From Bradyrhizobium sp. 132 (GTDB lineage Bacteria; Pseudomonadota; Alphaproteobacteria; Rhizobiales; Xanthobacteraceae): 55,177 nt of DNA. The stretch covers positions 1 through 55,177 of the forward strand of contig NZ_JADPKY010000100.1 of assembly GCF_023074185.1 (NCBI RefSeq). The letters run 5' to 3'. How positions within the stretch are numbered: position 1 is the first letter of the stretch; every line of letters starts with the position of its first letter. Under the pieces are notes generated by a model that was not told the DNA's origin, ran no database searches, and saw only the letters and a program-made list of their open reading frames with translations. The translations under genes and the position numbers were made by a program. This document shows, piece by piece, positions 1-9,343 of this stretch.

Positions 1-104
1 TGAATACCAAGGTCTTTGGACGCCTGCGCATACGACACGCCGCGCTGCTTGATCAGCCGCACGGCCTCAAGCTTGAACTCCCGCGTAAACTGCCTTCTCT
101 CCAT
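1..104 (-). CDS. IS3-family transposase OrfA, N-terminal part (cut by window edge)
   Basis: The minus strand reads MERRQFTREFKLEAVRLIKQ and then a helix-turn-helix continuing RGVSYAQASKDLGI, which is the typical start of an IS3-family OrfA (DNA-binding subunit of the transposase). The ATG is at 104-102 and a GGAGG-type ribosome site lies just upstream at about 110-115. Only about 34 codons are inside the window, so it cannot be judged whether the element is intact. The outer end of the element is probably near position 164. Confidence 0.8.
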   Translation of the reverse strand, partial: MERRQFTREFKLEAVRLIKQRGVSYAQASKDLGI

Positions 105-164
105 GACGCACCTCCTGCTCCATAAAACACCTAACTTGGTGTCTTCGGAACCGGGTGCAGCTCA
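105..164 (-). mobile_element. Terminal segment of the IS3-type element
   Basis: The sequence between orfA and about position 164 is the untranslated end of the insertion sequence. Read on the minus strand from position 164 it begins TGAGCTGCACCCGGTTCC, which fits a TG-starting IS3-family terminal inverted repeat. The exact end is inferred because the other terminus lies outside the window. Confidence 0.45.
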
Positions 165-193
165 GTCTGGAGCTTGACTAAGGTGGGGCCTTT

Positions 194-1903
194 TCAATTG
201 ACCTTGTAAGAGGCCTGAAAGAACGTACCCCAGCGCTCCATGCTGAATTTTGAAAACTGAGTCGCAGTGGTTCCCCGATAACAGCCTGTGCACGTCGTTT
301 CGCTGTCCTTTTCGCTCCACATTGCCCAATAGCGCCCGCCGACGCCGATGCTGAGATTATCGGTAATGAAGTAGGACAACACGCCTTCAACCTGTACACC
401 CCCGCCTCCGTTGCCGCGTTGATCAACGAAGGTCGTCCCCGGGCGCAAGAGATGGTGGTCGCGACCAGCGAAATCGGTCCAAGGCAGGTAAGCGACATCC
501 GTGCTTAAACGCCAACGCTCGGTAAGCATGGTTTCGGCGCTCAGGCCGACGCGAGGTGCATTCCACTGCGTATCCTGGCTGCCAATGATTTGATCAGCCG
601 ACGCCGGGCATAGTGTCATGGGGTTGGCAATCTGCATGCATCCCATCGTGTCGGAGTTCTGGGCGTAATAGGCCCAGCCGATAAATCCGCCTAGCTTGTA
701 GTTGGCGCCGCGCAAAAAATCGTAACCCGCGTCGACCGTATAATAGGTGAACCTTCCGTTTGCCTGGCCCGATATCGTGTTGCTATAAGAGACCCTGCTC
801 GGGAGGCTCCAATCTTCATCGTTCATCTTTCCTTTATCGAAGCGCCCGATGCCGACGTTGCTCTTCAGGAACACTCCCCACGGGCTGTCAAGACGGCCAA
901 ATAATTCCCCGGAAAGTCCGTCGAGGCCATGGTAGGTGAGCCTTGATACAAGAATGTTAGGATCTCCAGTAGCGATCCCATGGGGAACAGCGCTGGCGTC
1001 CCATTGGAATCGTCCCCGGCTGAGCCAGAGCCGCGATCCGCCTTCGAACGACCAACCGGCCGTGTAAGCAATCGGCGGCGCGCCGGCAGGTGCTTTCGCA
1101 TACAGCGGCGCATCGGCCCATTGCGCCGCCCATGGGGCGGCGCCAAAATGGTAGTTCAACCCGATCTTTCCGATGTGATAGCTGCTGGACAGGCTCGTTG
1201 TGTTCGCCGGAAGAATTGCGAACGGCGGAAGCTGCACCGTCGGAGGCGTTGCGACGCTTGGCCCACCGAAATGCAGATAGTCATACTCTACGTTGACCGA
1301 CCATGCAGGCGTAAGCGCTTGTTCGACGCCCAGCCCGATGACGCCACCGACCTGACCATAGTCGAAATGAGTTTTCTTCTGTAGCCCGAGGTCATTGAAT
1401 TCGTAGTTATTGAGGACGTTGCCCTGATTGTATTGCCAAGCCACGCCTCCCTTGAGATAGGCCAGCGTATGGCCGAGAGCGTCCAACACGTAACCGACGC
1501 GACCGGTCCCGGTGGTAAAGAGGTTTGGACCAGCCGTGCAGTTTGCGCTCACAACAAAGCCGGAGGCGGCCAGACAAGTATTTGTGCCATCGGAGACAGC
1601 GCCGCTGGCATCTAGTTCGACGCCAAAGACCCAGCCGTTCTTCTGCCAATTGTAGCCGATCTGGCCTCCTGCGAGGAACACTGGGGTATCGACGACGCCG
1701 CCATAGATTGACGGACCGTAGGGATTACCGAAGGAGGTTCGGCCGTACCCACCGCCGACGTGCCCGCCAATATAGCCTCCGGACCAGCTCCACACTGCTG
1801 GTGGCAGTTTCACTTCTGGCTCAAGGTCCGCCGCATTGGCTGCACCGGTTGCGATGAGCGCAATTGTTGTGGCTCCCGAAAGAAAAACTCCAGATCGCAC
1901 CAA
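194..1903 (-). CDS. Outer membrane beta-barrel protein with two barrel-like halves
   Basis: This 569-residue protein starts with a clear signal peptide (hydrophobic core GATTIALIATGAANA, cleavage expected before ADLEP). The first part (about residues 30-255) is rich in alternating Gly/Tyr/aromatic strands such as GGYIGGHVGGGYGR and resembles the small Omp25-like porins of Rhizobiales. The second part (about 285-569) has another run of beta-strand motifs (FTYYTVDAGYDF, LSIGVGGRYWAM), so one polypeptide seems to carry two barrels. Family members with one barrel are usually 200-280 residues. The first codon may be TTG (1903) or the adjacent GTG (1900); a GGAAGG stretch just upstream fits the GTG better. 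The specific function is unknown. The last residue is Asn rather than the usual terminal Phe. Confidence 0.8.
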   Translation of the reverse strand: MVRSGVFLSGATTIALIATGAANAADLEPEVKLPPAVWSWSGGYIGGHVGGGYGRTSFGNPYGPSIYGGVVDTPVFLAGGQIGYNWQKNGWVFGVELDASGAVSDGTNTCLAASGFVVSANCTAGPNLFTTGTGRVGYVLDALGHTLAYLKGGVAWQYNQGNVLNNYEFNDLGLQKKTHFDYGQVGGVIGLGVEQALTPAWSVNVEYDYLHFGGPSVATPPTVQLPPFAILPANTTSLSSSYHIGKIGLNYHFGAAPWAAQWADAPLYAKAPAGAPPIAYTAGWSFEGGSRLWLSRGRFQWDASAVPHGIATGDPNILVSRLTYHGLDGLSGELFGRLDSPWGVFLKSNVGIGRFDKGKMNDEDWSLPSRVSYSNTISGQANGRFTYYTVDAGYDFLRGANYKLGGFIGWAYYAQNSDTMGCMQIANPMTLCPASADQIIGSQDTQWNAPRVGLSAETMLTERWRLSTDVAYLPWTDFAGRDHHLLRPGTTFVDQRGNGGGGVQVEGVLSYFITDNLSIGVGGRYWAMWSEKDSETTCTGCYRGTTATQFSKFSMERWGTFFQASYKVN

Positions 1904-2269
1904 TACTTCCTTCCCTGCATTTTCTCGGTCGACAACCGAGCGCCCTTAAGTTATCGCCGCAGCAAAACGTCGGGGCGGACCAGACGCTAACGGCGATGCG
2001 CCGAGCCCGTCCCGAAGACCATCGCACTGCGTGGTGATGATGATGACTGAGTAAAGCAAACCTCGTGCCGAAGAGAGTTCGAAGCTCTGCAGGCACTCCG
2101 TGAGGTGTGTAGCGTCAAGTTGCTGACATTTGTCTCAAGACTGACAGTCTGCGCTGCTATCGTCCGACAGGGCGTCGCGCTTCGAACAGTTGTCCCATCG
2201 CCCCTCAATACGCCGGTGTAGGGCATGCAACTCCGCATCGTTCAGCGCGGTGATCGAGGAAGCGCCGCT
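1904..2269. other. Intergenic stretch without recognised gene
   Basis: Short overlapping frames are present on the minus strand, but none has a recognisable motif or a good start site. The first tens of bases (1904-1960) must hold the promoter and leader of the outer membrane protein gene. No clear promoter element could be picked out by eye. Confidence 0.4.
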
Positions 2270-3115
2270 TGGTGTCGTCGGTCCCCGGGGCGATCGCCGC
2301 TGCAACCGCGGCCGGCAAGAGAGCTAAAGAACGGCGGCATCAGTTGCGTGATGCTCTCCGCCGACACCATCCAACCGCGCGCCGACTGGTGCTGATCGCC
2401 AGCGACGATCTCATTGCCGCCCCCTCAATCGCAATGGCCTCAAGACCGGCAACGGCAATCGCGTACCCCGAGCGCGTCACATCAATGCGCTCGAACTACC
2501 ATATCCCGGTGTTTAAGCCTGCCGATGGCGGAGTAGTGTGGTCGCCGCCGGGCCGTGTCCCCGTTGGTCTGCTTCACCGGGATCGAGATTGGACCCGTGG
2601 CGCCAGCAACGCGCCTGTCGCGATCCGCCCAGTTCCTCGACCTGGTCGAACACCATCTTGATCCTGGACGCGCCGATCCGGGTCTTTCTCATAACGGTCG
2701 CCGGGCTTCATGAAGCCGACGGGCGCTGCCATAACCAACTCGTCCCGGAGCGCCTTCTCACAGCGTGCCGAGAGCGAGCGCTGGCGCAACAGATCCGGTT
2801 CGTACTCGTTGAGGCTGCCCCTTACCCCGAGCAGCAGGCGGTCGTTGCCATGCCTCAGCGCTTAGATGGTCTCCTGATCGACCAGAACCGGTATCGGCCA
2901 CGCGGCACATCTCGATGAGTTGCTGCCAATCCCGACTGTTGCGAGCGAAGCGCGAGACGTCGCGGGCGCAAACCGCACCAACCCTACCAAGGCAAACCTC
3001 CGCTACCATTCGCTCGAAGCCGGCGTGTGTAAGCCGCCGGCGGCTGAACGACCGAGATCATCATCGATCACTTCGATCTCTGAATAAGCTGGGTGATGAC
3101 GGACTGAGATAGGCG
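2270..3115 (-). pseudogene. Serine site-specific recombinase relic (frameshifted)
   Basis: Several minus-strand frames give successive pieces of one large serine recombinase. Around 3010-3060 the piece VIDDDLGRSAAGG is the catalytic-domain segment that follows the N-terminal strand. At 2760-3009 the frame has VAEVCLGRVGAVCARDVSRF and then ARNSRDWQQLIEMC, the conserved resolvase helix. At 2574-2789 LRQRSLSA..EKA followed by AAPVGF.KPGDRYEKDPDRR is the recombinase-domain part. The pieces lie in different frames, with the zinc-ribbon tail unrecognisable, so the gene is dead. It marks an old integration event. Confidence 0.75.
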
Positions 3116-3199
3116 GCGTATCAGGCGGATGTCGAGCCTGCCAGAAGCTCTCAAGGAGCGCCGAAAGGTCGAGAGGCCATGGTGCGGTGTGTGGAAACG

Positions 3200-3300
3200 G
3201 CACTGAGCAATGCACGCCGCCGCGCGCCAGTTCAACACCACGCCGAAGATGGTGGCCAAATGGATCGAACGGCCGCACAATCTGCGCAACGTTCTGGCCG
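3200..3300 (+). pseudogene. IS481-like transposase fragment
   Basis: A short plus-strand stretch reads AAARQFNTTPKMVAKWIER, which matches the helix-turn-helix N-terminus typical of IS481-family transposases. Similarity is lost after about position 3300. The remaining 380 bases up to the IclR gene hold only overlapping frames with no motif that could be named. Confidence 0.5.
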
Positions 3301-3684
3301 CGCTTGCATCGATGTCAGCGCGCCGCAGCTTGGCCCTCACAGATGCCGGCTCCAGAACACCAGCACATATATCCAGCAGCGTAGCCTTTGAAGAAGCCTC
3401 CCTCCTGATGCCCGTGTACAGGTGGGTGGCGTCGAGCTCGAGGATGATCTGCGGCGGGATCACTTGGACGGCTCCAGGAACGGCTTCAGGGGCGTCACCA
3501 CTGCACGACGCTCTGTCGTTGTCAGGGCATTCCTTCCACCACCAAATTCTTGTTGCAAAAGAACGCCTCGCCGATTCGCGCCCCGATGCTCCTCAACAAT
3601 GTGAAAAATGCACGCTGCGCTTAGGAGAGGCCCTGGCGGCACCCGCTGAGCTGTGCGTCATGAACGGAACGCTGCCATTGTAGT

Positions 3685-4374
3685 TCAGCGCTCGCTTGCG
3701 GGCAGCAGACCGATCAGCGCTTTAGCCTCCGACTTCAGAACTAGAATCGCAGCCTTCCGAGCATCTGCATCAAACCGACTCCGAATGGCGGAGACCGAGA
3801 GAGCGCCGCGCAATTGGCCATGAACGTCGATCACAGGCACAGCTGCGGCCGCGACCTCACGATCCCGCTCGCCGATCGAGACGTAGAAGCCACGATCTCT
3901 GACCTTCTTTCCATCAGTTGATGCAGAATCGCGGTAGGCGGTAAGAACACGGCCGGCAGCGCCGCGGTCAATCGGCAGTCGGTGACCCTCTTCGAGGTGA
4001 TGCCGGACCGAACGCGGAGAATTGACGCGATAAAGGCAGATGCGCTCGTCGCCCTCCGCGATGTAGAAGGATGCGGTCTCTCCGGTAGCCTCGACCAGAC
4101 GATGGAGCGAGGGTCTGATCAGGTCACCAAGGTCGAGCCCGCGCTGATAGAGCGCCCCAAGGCGCCATAGCTCCGGTCCGGGTCGAAATAGCCGGTTCGT
4201 ACCCCGCACCAGGAAGCCATCCGCCTCCAGAGATGCGGCAAGGCGAAGGACTGTGCTCTTGTAGAGGTCAGTCGCATTCGCAATCTCCGTCAGCGTCATC
4301 GCGGCGCGCTCCGGGTCGAATGCCTTAAGGATTGCCAGTGCCCGCCCGACCGCATCAACCCCTGTTCTTACCAT
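3685..4374 (-). CDS. IclR-family transcriptional regulator
   Basis: The 229-residue protein has the IclR layout: an N-terminal winged helix (MTLTEIANATDLYKSTVLRL, about residues 25-45) and a C-terminal effector-binding domain (about 80-225) with SVRHHLEEGHRLPIDRGAAG and the closing GALSVSAIRSRF. The start chosen is the ATG at 4374, preceded by an AGAGGTAG ribosome site; a longer in-frame start at 4449 would add 25 unrelated residues. It is transcribed away from the ABC transporter operon that starts 165 bp away. IclR proteins commonly control a divergent transport or catabolic operon, so regulation of the adjacent genes by their substrate is a reasonable inference. Confidence 0.88.
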   Translation of the reverse strand: MVRTGVDAVGRALAILKAFDPERAAMTLTEIANATDLYKSTVLRLAASLEADGFLVRGTNRLFRPGPELWRLGALYQRGLDLGDLIRPSLHRLVEATGETASFYIAEGDERICLYRVNSPRSVRHHLEEGHRLPIDRGAAGRVLTAYRDSASTDGKKVRDRGFYVSIGERDREVAAAAVPVIDVHGQLRGALSVSAIRSRFDADARKAAILVLKSEAKALIGLLPASER

Positions 4375-4538
4375 CGCTACCTCTGGTTCTGCTCTGCAGA
4401 ACCAATAGTCAAAATGACGCCAGGAGTCCACCCAAGTTAGCGCGAGCACAATCCTGCACGCCAGAATACGATTGACTCCTCGTGAGAACGCGAGCTACTC
4501 GGTTCCAGGTTTCAGAACAAGTTCTATGGAGCGAAACA

Positions 4539-5327
4539 ATGGGGCGGCCGGGACTTGCCGTGGACTTGCACGACGTCATGATTCGCTTCGGCGACTTCAC
4601 GGCAGTCAAAAGCATGAACCTCCAGGTGGCCGAGACGGAATTCGTTGCAGTGGTGGGGCCGACCGGCTGCGGAAAATCGACCATTCTCAACACTGTCACC
4701 GGACTGCTGAAGCCCGCCGCCGGCGACGTTCGCATTTTCGGCAAGTCTCTTACGGGCCTGAACGGTCAGTCCGGCTACATGCTTCAACAGGAAGGGCTGC
4801 TGCCCTGGAAGACCGCCCAGGACAATGTCGGCCTCGGGCTCGTCTTTCAGGGCAGGTCGGTCGCGAAAGCGCGCGAGCAGGCACGGCCCTGGCTCGCCAA
4901 GGTCGGATTGAAGGGATTCGAGGAGCGCTATCTGCATCAATTGTCCGGCGGCCAACGCAAGCGCGTTGCGATGGCACAAACCCTCATCATGGAGCCCAAA
5001 ATCGTTCTCATGGATGAGCCGTTCTCCGCGCTGGACGTTCACACACGCCGACTCATGCACCGCATCCTGCTCGACCTCTGGCAGGCGGACCGGCGCTCGC
5101 TCATCTTCATCACCCATGATCTCGATGAGGCGATCACGCTGGCGGACCGCGTCGTTGTGATGTCTGCCGGTCCCGCCAGCCGCATGGTTGCCGACGTCAG
5201 GATCACGCTCCCTCGTCCGCGCGATGTTTCTGCGCTGCAGACCACCGACGAATTCGTCGCGCTCTATCGTGAAATTTGGTCGCTGCTCGGCGCCGAAGTG
5301 GAGAAAAGCTATGTCACGCAGGGGTAG
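4539..5327 (+). CDS. ABC transporter ATP-binding protein (nitrate/sulfonate/taurine class)
   Basis: The protein (262 residues) energises import by the neighbouring permease. Walker A is GPTGCGKST, the Q-loop lies in MLQQEGLLPW, the signature is LSGGQRKRVAMAQ, Walker B is IVLMDEPFSALD and the switch histidine is in ITHDLDEA. The pattern and length match SsuB/TauB-like ATPases. The start is taken at the ATG preceded by GGAG, since the 19 in-frame residues upstream are not conserved in this family. The gene overlaps the permease start by 17 bases, so the two are probably translationally coupled. The substrate cannot be read from an ATPase. Confidence 0.9.
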   Translation: MGRPGLAVDLHDVMIRFGDFTAVKSMNLQVAETEFVAVVGPTGCGKSTILNTVTGLLKPAAGDVRIFGKSLTGLNGQSGYMLQQEGLLPWKTAQDNVGLGLVFQGRSVAKAREQARPWLAKVGLKGFEERYLHQLSGGQRKRVAMAQTLIMEPKIVLMDEPFSALDVHTRRLMHRILLDLWQADRRSLIFITHDLDEAITLADRVVVMSAGPASRMVADVRITLPRPRDVSALQTTDEFVALYREIWSLLGAEVEKSYVTQG

Positions 5328-6084
5328 GGTCGCTCTCACGCAGTTCGCCATCCTGCTTGGCATGATCCTGATCTGGGAATTGGGCGTCTGGGCCGGACTG
5401 ATCGATCCCTTCTTCTTTCCGGCACCGTCGACACTTGTCGTAAGGATCGGGGAGTGGATGTCGACGGCGGACTTTTGGGGCGATATTGGCATAACATTGC
5501 TGGAGACGGTCCTGTCGTTCCTGGCTGGCATCGGGATCGGCACAGCGCTTGGGATCTGGCTGGGCTTAAGCCCATTTGCTGCCGAAGTCGTTCAGCCCTT
5601 TATCAAGATGTTCAACGCCATCCCGCGGATCTTGCTTGGACCCATTTTCGTCATCTGGTTCGGATTGGGCCTCACCTCCAAGGTTGCGCTCGGCGTCACG
5701 CTGGTTCTATTCGTCGCATTCTTCAATACGTTCCAGGGCGTCCGCGAGGTCAATCCGGTCGTGCTGGCGAATGCCCGCCTGCTGCGTGCATCGAAGTCGT
5801 CCCTGCTACGGCACGTCTACCTGCCGTCCGCCACGACCTGGATTTTGTCGAGCCTGCGGGTGTCCGTCGGCATGGCTGTGATGGGAGCCGTGGTCGCGGA
5901 ATATCTCGGCTCGTCCGCAGGATTGGGGCACTTAATTGCGCAGGCCGAAGGCGTCCTCGATGCGACCGGAGTGTTCGCAGGAATTATCGTTCTCTCCGCC
6001 TTCGTCGTTGTCCTCGATGCCATTGTCGACTGCGCGGAAAAGCGGCTCCTGGTCTGGCGGCCGGCGCCTGCGCACGAAAGCTGA
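5311..6084 (+). CDS. ABC transporter permease (SsuC/TauC-like)
   Basis: This 257-residue inner membrane protein has about six hydrophobic segments, beginning with FAILLGMILIWELGVWAGL. It also has the EAA-type cytoplasmic loop (LLRASKSSLLRHVYLPSATT, about residues 155-175) that contacts the ATPase. It follows the BPD_transp_1 pattern of sulfonate, nitrate and pyrimidine-precursor importers. The ATG inside the ATPase 3' end, with GGAGAAAAG just upstream, is the preferred start. Together with the flanking ATPase and binding protein it forms a complete importer. Confidence 0.88.
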   Translation: MSRRGRVALTQFAILLGMILIWELGVWAGLIDPFFFPAPSTLVVRIGEWMSTADFWGDIGITLLETVLSFLAGIGIGTALGIWLGLSPFAAEVVQPFIKMFNAIPRILLGPIFVIWFGLGLTSKVALGVTLVLFVAFFNTFQGVREVNPVVLANARLLRASKSSLLRHVYLPSATTWILSSLRVSVGMAVMGAVVAEYLGSSAGLGHLIAQAEGVLDATGVFAGIIVLSAFVVVLDAIVDCAEKRLLVWRPAPAHES

Positions 6085-6117
6085 TCGTACGCTCTCCCCT
6101 CAATTATGGAGGTTCGC

Positions 6118-7140
6118 ATGCACGTTTCCATAAGATTGATGCCGGTGGTGGCGCTGGCCGCATTCTCGGTCATTTTGGCGCATGCCACCGAGCCCGAGAA
6201 AACAAAATTGAAGATCGCGGTGGGGTCACAAATCCTCAACTATATGCCTGTCGAACTTGGAGTGAAGCTTGGCTCCTTTAAGGAAGAAGGCCTTGACGTT
6301 ACCGTCGAGAACTTCCAGGCCGGTGGCTCAAAGGCTCTGCAGTCCCTGATCGGCGGCTCTGTCGACGGGACTATCGGCTTTTACGATCATACCATTCAGA
6401 TGCAGGTGCTGGGTAAGCAAATTTCCTGCGTGTTCCTGCTGAATGACATTCCCGGCGTCCTGCTCGGTGTCCGCCGCGACCTCGCCGACAAGGTCAGATC
6501 CGGCGCCGACCTGAAGGGGCTCAGGCTCGGGATCACGGCGCCGGGGTCATCGACGGAGAGTATGGCGCGCTACTACATCAAGAAGTCAGGATTGGGTTCA
6601 CGCGATGTCAACATCATTGCCGTCGGCAGCGGCGCACCGGGCATGGTGGCGCTTGAGGCCATGAACGTCGATGCCCTGGTCTATTTCGATCCCATCGCGA
6701 CGCTTCTCGCGCGCAAAAAGAACGCGACAGCGCTGTTCGATGCGCGCACGATCGAAGGCTCAAAGCAGGCCTTCGGCGGGTCCTATCCGACCGCGTGTCT
6801 CTACCTTCAGCAGACTTTCATCGACAAAAATCCCGAAACGGTCCAGCGCCTGGTCAACGCCTTGCTCAAAACTCACCGCTGGATCAACGCAACGCCGACG
6901 GAGCAGCTCGTCGATACGATTCCTCCTGGTTACAAGACTGACAATCGCGAGGTGAATATCGAAATCATGAACGCATCGAAAGCGCTCTTCTCGCCAACCG
7001 GACAGATGGACATCGAGGCGGCCAAGGTCCCGCTGGCCGTCCTAAGCGACTTTGATCCAAAAATTGCTGCCGCAAAGATCGACTTGAACAAAACCTTCAC
7101 CAATCGTTTTGCGGAACGCGCCGCACAACAACTGAAATAG
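6118..7140 (+). CDS. ABC transporter substrate-binding protein (SsuA/NMT1-like)
   Basis: This 340-residue periplasmic protein captures the substrate for the importer. It has a signal peptide (MHVSIRLMPVVALAAFSVIL, cleavage near HAT-EPE) and the two-lobed SsuA/NMT1 pattern: GVKLGSFKEEGLDV near residue 45, then QAGGSKALQSLIGGSVD. The ATG at 6118 is used because a GGAGG site (6108-6112) sits five bases upstream; an ATG at 6106 overlaps that site. Relatives bind sulfonates, nitrate, pyrimidine precursors or aromatic acids. The downstream CoA-transferase suggests an organic acid, but this is inference. Confidence 0.88.
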   Translation: MHVSIRLMPVVALAAFSVILAHATEPEKTKLKIAVGSQILNYMPVELGVKLGSFKEEGLDVTVENFQAGGSKALQSLIGGSVDGTIGFYDHTIQMQVLGKQISCVFLLNDIPGVLLGVRRDLADKVRSGADLKGLRLGITAPGSSTESMARYYIKKSGLGSRDVNIIAVGSGAPGMVALEAMNVDALVYFDPIATLLARKKNATALFDARTIEGSKQAFGGSYPTACLYLQQTFIDKNPETVQRLVNALLKTHRWINATPTEQLVDTIPPGYKTDNREVNIEIMNASKALFSPTGQMDIEAAKVPLAVLSDFDPKIAAAKIDLNKTFTNRFAERAAQQLK

Positions 7141-7194
7141 CTGCCAGCCGGCCAAGCCCTCACCATCGGATCACCTAAAGGAAGGCGTCTTCAG

Positions 7195-8460
7195 ATGTCT
7201 CTGCCGCTCACCGGCATCCGCGTCCTGGACCTGTCGAACGTGTTGGCCGGTCCGTTCTGCGGTTATCATCTCGCGCGTCTTGGCGCGGAGGTCATCAAAG
7301 TCGAAAATCCGAACGGCGGCGACCTCGCGCGGCGCCTCGGCGCCGATCCGCAAAGGGCAGAGCGCTTGCAGGGCCTCTCTTTTGTCGCGGTGAACGCCGG
7401 CAAGCAATCCGTGGCGCTGGACTTGAAGTCGGAATCGGGCCGCGAGGTATTCTTGCGACTCGTCAAGGAAGCCGATGTGGTGCTCGAAAGCTTCCGGCCG
7501 AAGGTGATGGAACGGCTTAGCCTAGGCTTTAATGTGCTCAGCAGGCACAACCCGCGTCTCGTCTACTGCGCGATCTCCGGCTTTGGGCAGAGCGGGCCAT
7601 GGTCCGCCCGTCCGGCCTATGACCAGATCGTTCAGGGTCTGTCTGGTGCCATGAGCGTCACTGGCGATACGGCCTCGGCTCCCCTGCGCACCGGCTTTCC
7701 AATCTCGGACACGATTGCGGGACTCACTGCTGCCTTTGCCATCGCCGCGGCTCTGGTCGAACAGCGGCATAGCGGCCGCGGTCGGTTCATTGACGTGTCC
7801 CTGCTCGAAGCCACCGTTGCAGCGATGGGATGGGTCGTCTCCAACCACCTGAACGCTGGTGTGGAACCGCAGCCCATCGGCAACGAGAACTTCACCGCGG
7901 CTCCCTCCGGCACGTTCCGCACCGCAACAGGCCCGCTGAACATTTCCGCCAACGAGCAGAAGCAGTACCAAGCCCTATGCGACCTGATTGGCCGACCGAA
8001 CCTGAAGACGGATCCACGCTTTGCTGAGCGCGAGATGCGCAAGGTCCATCGCGCAGCGCTGAACACGGAGTTGAACCAGGCGTTGAGTTGCAAGCCCGCT
8101 GAAGAATGGGAGGCCCAAATGAATCTGGCTGGAGTCCCCGCAGGCTGCGTGCTGACGGTCTCCCAAATCTTGCAGCAGCCACAGCTCCTCGAGCGCGGAT
8201 TCGTCGAGACTTTGGCCCCAGAACAAGATGGTGCGCAGCCGTTACGAATCATGCGGCCGGGCTTCCGGCTGGATGAGGAGTTTTCGGTGCCTTCACCACC
8301 TGCGACGCTCGGAGCAGACACCGAGCGATGGCTGCAGCGGCTCGGCTATTCGTATGCGGAGGTCGAGCAGCTGGTCTCAACCCGGGCCGTCGGGACGCCA
8401 AAGCAACGGGCGGCTGATTTCCTGCCCGTCCGCGTAGCCGCGGACGGACCAATATCATGA
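7195..8460 (+). CDS. Family III (CaiB/BaiF) CoA-transferase
   Basis: The 421-residue protein should move CoA between carboxylic acids, giving an acyl-CoA of the imported acid. It begins with the family signature (LTGIRVLDLSNVLAGPFCG, then LGAEVIKVENP) and contains the expected catalytic aspartate region near residue 172 (FPISDTIAGL) before GRGRFIDVSLLEA. A good ribosome site (AAAGGAAGG) precedes the ATG. It lies 54 bases after the binding-protein gene and 55 bases before the citryl-CoA lyase-like gene, so all are probably one operon. The natural substrate is not evident. Confidence 0.88.
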   Translation: MSLPLTGIRVLDLSNVLAGPFCGYHLARLGAEVIKVENPNGGDLARRLGADPQRAERLQGLSFVAVNAGKQSVALDLKSESGREVFLRLVKEADVVLESFRPKVMERLSLGFNVLSRHNPRLVYCAISGFGQSGPWSARPAYDQIVQGLSGAMSVTGDTASAPLRTGFPISDTIAGLTAAFAIAAALVEQRHSGRGRFIDVSLLEATVAAMGWVVSNHLNAGVEPQPIGNENFTAAPSGTFRTATGPLNISANEQKQYQALCDLIGRPNLKTDPRFAEREMRKVHRAALNTELNQALSCKPAEEWEAQMNLAGVPAGCVLTVSQILQQPQLLERGFVETLAPEQDGAQPLRIMRPGFRLDEEFSVPSPPATLGADTERWLQRLGYSYAEVEQLVSTRAVGTPKQRAADFLPVRVAADGPIS

Positions 8461-8515
8461 TATTCGACGGCTTGCGGCGATCGGCAATGGCAGGGTTGAA
8501 GGGGCGGAACCGCAA

Positions 8516-9343
8516 ATGAGCGAAGAAGAATTGCGGCAGCAAGCGGCCCGTTGGTGGCGAACCTCCATCTGCGACATCGCGCCCGGTCGCATCGCCTATC
8601 GGGGTTATCCAATCGAAGATTTGATCGGCCGGATTTCCTTTCCCGCCATGATCTGGCTGATGTTGCGCGGCGATCTGCCGACGCCAGCGCAGGAGCGGCT
8701 GCTGCAAGCTGCGCTGGTCGCGTCCGTTGACCACGGTCCGCACGCGCCCTCCATCGCAATTGCGCAGATGGCGGTGAGCTGTGGGCTGCCCCTGAATGGT
8801 GCGATGGCGTCCGCCATCAATACACTCGATGAGGTGCACGGCGGAGCAGGGGAGCAGGCGGTCGAACTCTACGAAGATGTGCTGCGGAGGCGCGATGGCC
8901 TAGAGATCGGCGAGGCCGCGGCCGCCGCAATTGACCATTTCACTGCAAGGTGCGGCAAATATCTGCCCGGCTTCGGCCACCGGTTTCATTCGGTCGACCC
9001 CCGCGCCGCACCGCTATTGGCGCTGGTGGATGACGCAAGTGCTGAGGGCAGTGTCAGCGGCGACTATGCCAAGGCCGCCCGCGCGATCGAGCGGGTGATG
9101 CAGCAGCGCAAGGGCAAACTCATCCCAATGAACATTGATGGCGCGACCGCGGTCATTTACGGCGAGCTCGGATTCGCGCCACCGCTGGCGCGCGGCGTCT
9201 TCTGCCTGTCGCGAGCGGTCGGAATCCTGGCCCACGCCTGGGAACAGACCAGGCGCAAGGATCGTAACAAGGGACCGATGCCCAAGCAGTTTGGCTACAA
9301 ATATGAGGGACAGCCGCGCCGCACGCTGGGAGGCCCGTCATGA
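8516..9343 (+). CDS. Citrate synthase-like protein, probable citryl-CoA lyase
   Basis: This 275-residue protein has the citrate synthase catalytic pattern: His108 in DEVHGGAGEQ, His155 in LPGFGHRFHSVDPRA and Asp208 in MNIDGA. It is much shorter than a normal citrate synthase (about 370-430 residues) and lacks the large N-terminal part. That size is typical of citryl-CoA lyase-like or citrate synthase/lyase-like proteins, which cleave a citryl-CoA-type thioester or run the reverse condensation. Its position after a CoA-transferase fits a two-step scheme: CoA loading, then carbon-carbon cleavage. Its stop overlaps the ATG of the lactonase relic. Confidence 0.8.
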   Translation: MSEEELRQQAARWWRTSICDIAPGRIAYRGYPIEDLIGRISFPAMIWLMLRGDLPTPAQERLLQAALVASVDHGPHAPSIAIAQMAVSCGLPLNGAMASAINTLDEVHGGAGEQAVELYEDVLRRRDGLEIGEAAAAAIDHFTARCGKYLPGFGHRFHSVDPRAAPLLALVDDASAEGSVSGDYAKAARAIERVMQQRKGKLIPMNIDGATAVIYGELGFAPPLARGVFCLSRAVGILAHAWEQTRRKDRNKGPMPKQFGYKYEGQPRRTLGGPS

